Source: Nymphaea colorata (lineage: Eukaryota; Streptophyta; Magnoliopsida; Nymphaeales; Nymphaeaceae). From it: a DNA stretch of 64,000 nt. The notes under the pieces were generated by a model that searched no databases, was not told the origin of the DNA, and worked only from the letters and a program-made list of their open reading frames with translations. The stretch is taken from the NCBI RefSeq assembly GCF_008831285.2, contig NC_045146.1, positions 3,810,001 to 3,874,000 on the forward strand. Reading direction: 5' to 3'. How positions within the stretch are numbered: position 1 is the first letter of the stretch; every line of letters starts with the position of its first letter. A program made the position numbers and the translations under genes. This document shows positions 60,220 through 64,000 of this stretch, one piece after another.

Positions 60220-61079
60220 CAATTGAAGAATTGAAGTGTAGGCTTGAACGAAGTGAAAAAAGCCAAAACTGAAGACCGATAACTATCTTCCTGAGTGCCA
60301 TTAACCGCACACACTCGAGCTGCGCAGTCAACCTTGGCAACCCACAAGTGCCATCTCGGTGACGTTGAAAGGACGTCTCATATGAAAGGCAAGGTATCGG
60401 ACGTCAGATATTCCAGATGGACGGCCCACGTCTTCCAGACATTCAGAACCGTACGCAGACACGCATCCTGGCCCTTTGCTCACGGACTCCCCGTTCGAAT
60501 CCCAAACCCATGGGCCTTTTAATCACTGCTTCACCTTTTTCATTCTTACAGAAAGAAAGAAGACTGAGCAGTCGCCGTGGGAGTGGCGAGAGGAAGAAGA
60601 GGAGCTCCATTGAAGGAGAGGCAGTTCAGATTCTGCCTTAGAAGACAACTGCCACTCTCGTCGTCCTTCCTCCTGTCTCCGTCTCCACCATTCATCAGAA
60701 GGTGTAAGCCTGCATCTGACGGTCAATATTCTTGCCTGCTCTCTCTCTCTCTCTCTCTCTCAAGGACATACTGCAAACTTCACCGTTACGCATTCACTAG
60801 ACCGCCGCTTCCATCTCTTCTCCCCATGGCCAGGCTTCCAATTTCTGCAACCACCAACAAAGGTCAAAGTGCAAGAAAGCACCAAGCTTGTCAAGTTCAA
60901 AACTCAGTCATTAATGCTCCTACGGCCATTTCTTCCTCCTCCGTTTCTAGACAACTACCAAACAAAAACTTGTGAAGGAAAAACCCATCAATTCGTCCCT
61001 CTCCTTTCGTGTTCCCATCTCTCCACATCTCTGTAAACCTTCTCTCCTTCAGACATTCGGCAACCAAAAAGGAGTGCCG
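60219..61079 (+). promoter_or_regulatory. promoter and 5' leader region of the LRR kinase gene
   Basis: GC content rises here relative to the AT-rich DNA on the left. A (CT)n tract (60741-60762, CTCTCTCTCTCTCT) of the kind common in plant 5' leaders lies about 320 bp before the start codon. The transcription start cannot be fixed from sequence. The frame upstream of the main ATG is open from 60972, but the extra N-terminal residues would sit ahead of an obvious signal peptide. Confidence 0.45.
60826..60975 (+). CDS. upstream ORF in the leader (49 codons)
   Basis: ATG at 60826 in CCCCATGGCC, a good plant start context, opens 49 codons ending at TGA 60973-60975, about 105 bp before the kinase ATG. 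If the transcript starts upstream it could lower translation of the kinase. There is no homology I recognise; it could equally be chance. Confidence 0.25.
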   Translation: MARLPISATTNKGQSARKHQACQVQNSVINAPTAISSSSVSRQLPNKNL

Positions 61080-63909
61080 ATGAAGATGGCACCTCAAAAT
61101 CTTCTCATTCTGAGTCTTTGCTGCTTTTTCTTTTCAATATTATTCCCGGCGGCGTCTTCTGCTCCTTCCTGCAACTCTTCCGACTACCACATGGCGAAGT
61201 CGGCCTTCAGGTCGCTGGTGGGATTCCACCCGGCTACCTTCCTCAACTGCTCTGCCACCATTAGAGAGCTCAACCTTTCGTCCAAGGGCCTCCAGGGCAC
61301 CGTCTCCTGGTTCTACATAGCGAAGCTCGGCCATCTCCGGACGTTGGATCTCTCCAACAACTCCATTCAAGGATCTCTTCCAGGCGGTTTCTGGTATACC
61401 ACCAAGCTGCTGCATCTCAACCTCGCCGGCAACCAAGTCGGCGGCTGCATCGGTTTCCGGTCAGCGGACCCGCGTCGACTCGTTCCGGCTCTCCAGACCC
61501 TCATCCTTTCCAACAACCGGTTTACCGGCTGCATCTCGCTCCTGCCCTTCCGGAACCTCAGAATCCTAGACGTATCGGGCAACCGGATCACGAACAACTC
61601 GGTTCTCGTTCAGGCCTTCGACCTGGGTCGTCTGGAATTCCTGTCGGTTTCCGGCAACGGAATCGGCTCCATTCCGAGTCAGTTGAATAATTCGAGTCGC
61701 ATCGTTCACCTCGACGTCTCCAACTGCAGTCTCTCCGGCAGCTTGAGACCCATTTCTTTTCTTCCGAGCCTTTCGTATTTGGACGTCTCGAGGAACCGTC
61801 TTAGCGGTTCGTTCCCGGGTGACTTCCCTCCGGTTCGCAACCTGAGGTTCTTGAACATCTCGTTCAACCGGTTCACTGGTACGTTGGACAACGATACGGC
61901 CCACAGATTCGGCAGCTCTGCTTTCATCGATTCGGGACTGACGGCCGTTCGCGCCCCAGTTCCGCATCCGGTTCTCCCAAAAACCGGCCCGAGTCCCGTG
62001 AAAGCGAATCATACCAAGGCCGTCATCATCGCCGTATCGGCGTCGGCAGCTGCATGCATTCTGGTGGTGGCAATTCTTCTGATATGTTTGTACAGGAGGA
62101 GGAAGAAGAAGCCTAAGATGGAATGGGCCGTCTCGAAGACACCGATTCCGGTTAAAATCAACGAACTCGGTCCGTTCTCCTTCCAAACCGATACGTGCAC
62201 CTGGGTTGCGGACATCAAGGAACCGACGTCGGCCGCCGTCGTGATATTCGAGAAGCCGTTGCTGAGCCTCACGTTCGCCGACCTCATGGGCGCGACGACC
62301 CGCTTCAGTCGGGAGTCTCAGTTGGCCGAGTCGCGAAGCGGACCGGTTTACAGGGCGGTTCTGGCCGGGGACATTCATGTGGCAATTAAGGTGCTGGAGC
62401 TTGCTAGGGACACTGAAGTGGAGGAAGCGGCGGCCAAGCTGGCGGCCTTGGGCAGGGTCAAGCATCCCAACATATTGCCCCTTCTAGGGTACTGCATAGC
62501 AGGTACGTCAAGGGTAATTTTGTCATTTTATCTTCACATTTAAAAATTAAAAAAATCATGCACTTGTTCAAACCAGTTTAATTGTCAGCTAATTAATGTG
62601 AGCTTGGTATGCTCGCATCACTTCCTTTTGACAACCGTGTCCAAAAATTCAACAAATGTGGAACCCTATCCTTCTAGGGGACGGCTTTAGATATAAGGCT
62701 GCTTTAGAACTTAGTGAATCTATTGTTGGTTCATTCAAATTCAGAATAGCGTTTGTCACCGTCAGCATTTCAAAAAAAAATGATGCCTACAAGAATCGAA
62801 CTGACAACATGTTTTTATTGGTTTATCAACTCGACCAACTCGACCAGCTGCACTTTGGACAAAACTGTTTCAGACATTCTATGACTCGAAACTAACAATT
62901 GAGATAAAGGGTCCCCGGAATCTTGTTTACTACCTACTGGTTAACTAAGAATAAGTTCTTCCAAAAAAATATATTCTTGAACAAAAATCCTGCCATCAAA
63001 CACTCATCCCTTATGAAATTCGGACTAAAGTATTGAATTAGAACGAGAGTTTTCAAACTTAGGTTTGTGTACTTATGTCTCCTTTTTTTGCTCTTCTATT
63101 CCATTATTTCCAAGGCTTTCTCGAAAAGACATTCTTCTTTTTGACTTTCATGAGATTAATTTGCTTGGCCGTGGTTTTAATGCGAACAGCACGTATGTAG
63201 TATAAGTAACTTCAGCACAGAAACATGAGACATTGAATGGGATGCATTATTTATTATCCTTGCAGGGAAGGAGAAGCTGTTGCTGTACGAGTTCATGGCG
63301 AATGGGAATCTTCACCAGTGGCTTCACGAGCTCCCAACCGGAGCGACCAACGTGGAGGACTGGAGCACGGACACATGGGAGCAGCAGGCCGGCGGGGAGC
63401 AGGGCTCGGCCGAAAGGGCTGGCTGGATCACCCGGCACCGCATCGCCCTGGGCATCGCCAGAGGGCTCGCCTGCCTGCACCACGCCGGAGCCCGGCCGGT
63501 CATCCACGGCCGCCTCACCCTCTCCAACATCCTCTTGGACGATGACCTGGAGCCCCGGATCTCGGATTTCGGATTCGGAGATATTATCGGCCATGGATCT
63601 TACGACCAACCACAATCCTCCGCCCGTGGATCGGATCCGGCAAGTCCGGAATCCGATGTGTACAGCTATGGGGTGGTGCTGCTGGAGCTGATGACCGGAC
63701 GGGCTGGGTCGGAGGAGATGGTGGGGTGGGTCCGGAGATTAGTCCGGGAGAGGCAGGGCGAGAAGGCCATCGATCCGAGACTGAAGCCGTCTGGGTCCGA
63801 TACCGGCATGGTCGAGTGCTTGCGGGTCGGGTACCTGTGCACGGCCGAGTCCAGCGAGAAGCGGCCCACGATGCAGCAGGTTGTTGGTCTGCTTAAGGAC
63901 ATAAATTAA
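61080..63909 (+). CDS. LRR receptor-like protein kinase (predicted pseudokinase)
   Basis: Two exons, 61080-62502 and 63266-63909, give 688 residues. The intron (763 bp) has AG|GTACGT donor and TTGCAG acceptor, phase 1. Order: signal peptide (1 to about 28, Leu/Phe-rich, AASSA end), Cys-containing N-cap, about eight LRRs (60-270, [13 protein letters not shown]-type, plant-specific), a membrane helix (about 315-337) followed by YRRRKKK, and a kinase domain (about 395-688). VAIK has Lys437, the glycine loop is degenerate (ESRSGPVY), the catalytic loop reads HGRLTLSN (555-562) in place of HRDLKPSN, DFG is present (575-577), and [16 protein letters not shown] is intact. The missing catalytic Asp predicts little or no phosphotransfer. 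It likely sits in the plasma membrane as a signalling or scaffold receptor; the ligand is unknown. The layout resembles the plant CaMRLK/MEE62 group (inference). Start chosen at 61080 because it directly precedes the signal peptide; 61086 is also possible. The exons are clearly more GC-rich than the flanks. Confidence 0.93.
62503..63265 (+). other. intron of the LRR kinase gene
   Basis: 763 bp, AT-rich, GT...AG, inserted within the kinase N-lobe after LLGYCIA, inside a Gly codon. Open reading into the intron hits a stop within about 13 codons. Contains a SINE-like insertion. Confidence 0.9.
62768..62870 (-). mobile_element. tRNA-derived SINE-like sequence in the kinase intron
   Basis: On the minus strand, an A box (TGGTCGAGTTGG, complement of about 62831-62842) is followed about 30-40 bases on by a B box (AGTTCGATTCTT, complement of 62791-62802) and TGTAGGCATCA, then a T-rich run. 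The spacing fits a tRNA-type pol III promoter. Boundaries are approximate. Confidence 0.5.
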
Positions 63910-64000
63910 TACAAAGACCAACCAGTCTGCTGTCCATGAAAAAGATTCTTCCAACTCCTTCTTCTTCGTCTTGGTTCATGGAGTCTTTTTTTTCTTTTTT
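63910..64000 (+). other. 3' flank of the kinase gene (window edge)
   Basis: Begins right after the TAA stop. T-rich, ending in a poly-T stretch. No AATAAA is visible within the 91 bases. Confidence 0.6.

Noticed and set aside
61566-62465. 299-codon open frame on the minus strand
   Set aside because: Antisense shadow of the GC-rich kinase exon; no recognisable domain.

Overview
The window is plant nuclear DNA, most likely from an angiosperm. The sequence is AT-rich with long (TA)n tracts, decayed Ty1/copia retrotransposons primed from initiator tRNA-Met, tRNA-derived SINE-like sequences, a CACTA-type transposon end, and one intron-containing leucine-rich-repeat receptor-like kinase. The species cannot be named from the sequence alone. 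No bacterial-type system, CRISPR array, rRNA or intact tRNA gene is visible.

Layout. 1-1547: low-complexity DNA, with a possible exon end at the left edge and a short element built of CGTATCGTA words. 1548-6943: a complete but dead Ty1/copia element (LTR, PBS, gag, protease, integrase, RT, RNase H, PPT, LTR) with many frame breaks and a small RT deletion. 7085-7311: a degenerate ~34-bp tandem array of hairpins. 7320-10512: a diverged relative of the large repeat described next, interrupted by a truncated minus-strand copia piece. 10513-14933: non-coding sequence with local duplications.

14934-46335 is the main structural feature. It holds three head-to-tail copies (A 14934-25529, B 25530-36072, C 36073-46331) of a ~10.2-10.6 kb unit with TTAA at all four boundaries. 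Each unit carries the same cargo: a G-quadruplex-type (GGGA)n tract, a two-exon fragment of a bacterial/organellar-type (type IA) DNA topoisomerase I on the minus strand, a decayed copia pol end joined to an LTR that is followed by a PBS, a single CACTA-type terminus with a hairpin, and a (TA)n tract. Unit B contains a 100-N gap whose flanks overlap by about 277 bp. The sequence right of the gap has many one-base deletions, so part of unit B is probably unpolished assembly.

46336-60300: AT-rich intergenic DNA with microsatellites, two SINE-like sequences, and several short elements made of reiterated self-complementary words (GATTCGGAT, GACTCGAGTT, GAGCTCGAGTT types). 60300-64000: the only intact gene, an LRR receptor-like kinase of 688 residues in two exons (61080-62502, 63266-63909). 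Its kinase domain lacks the catalytic-loop Asp, so it is predicted to be a pseudokinase. A SINE-like sequence lies in its intron and a short upstream ORF in its leader.
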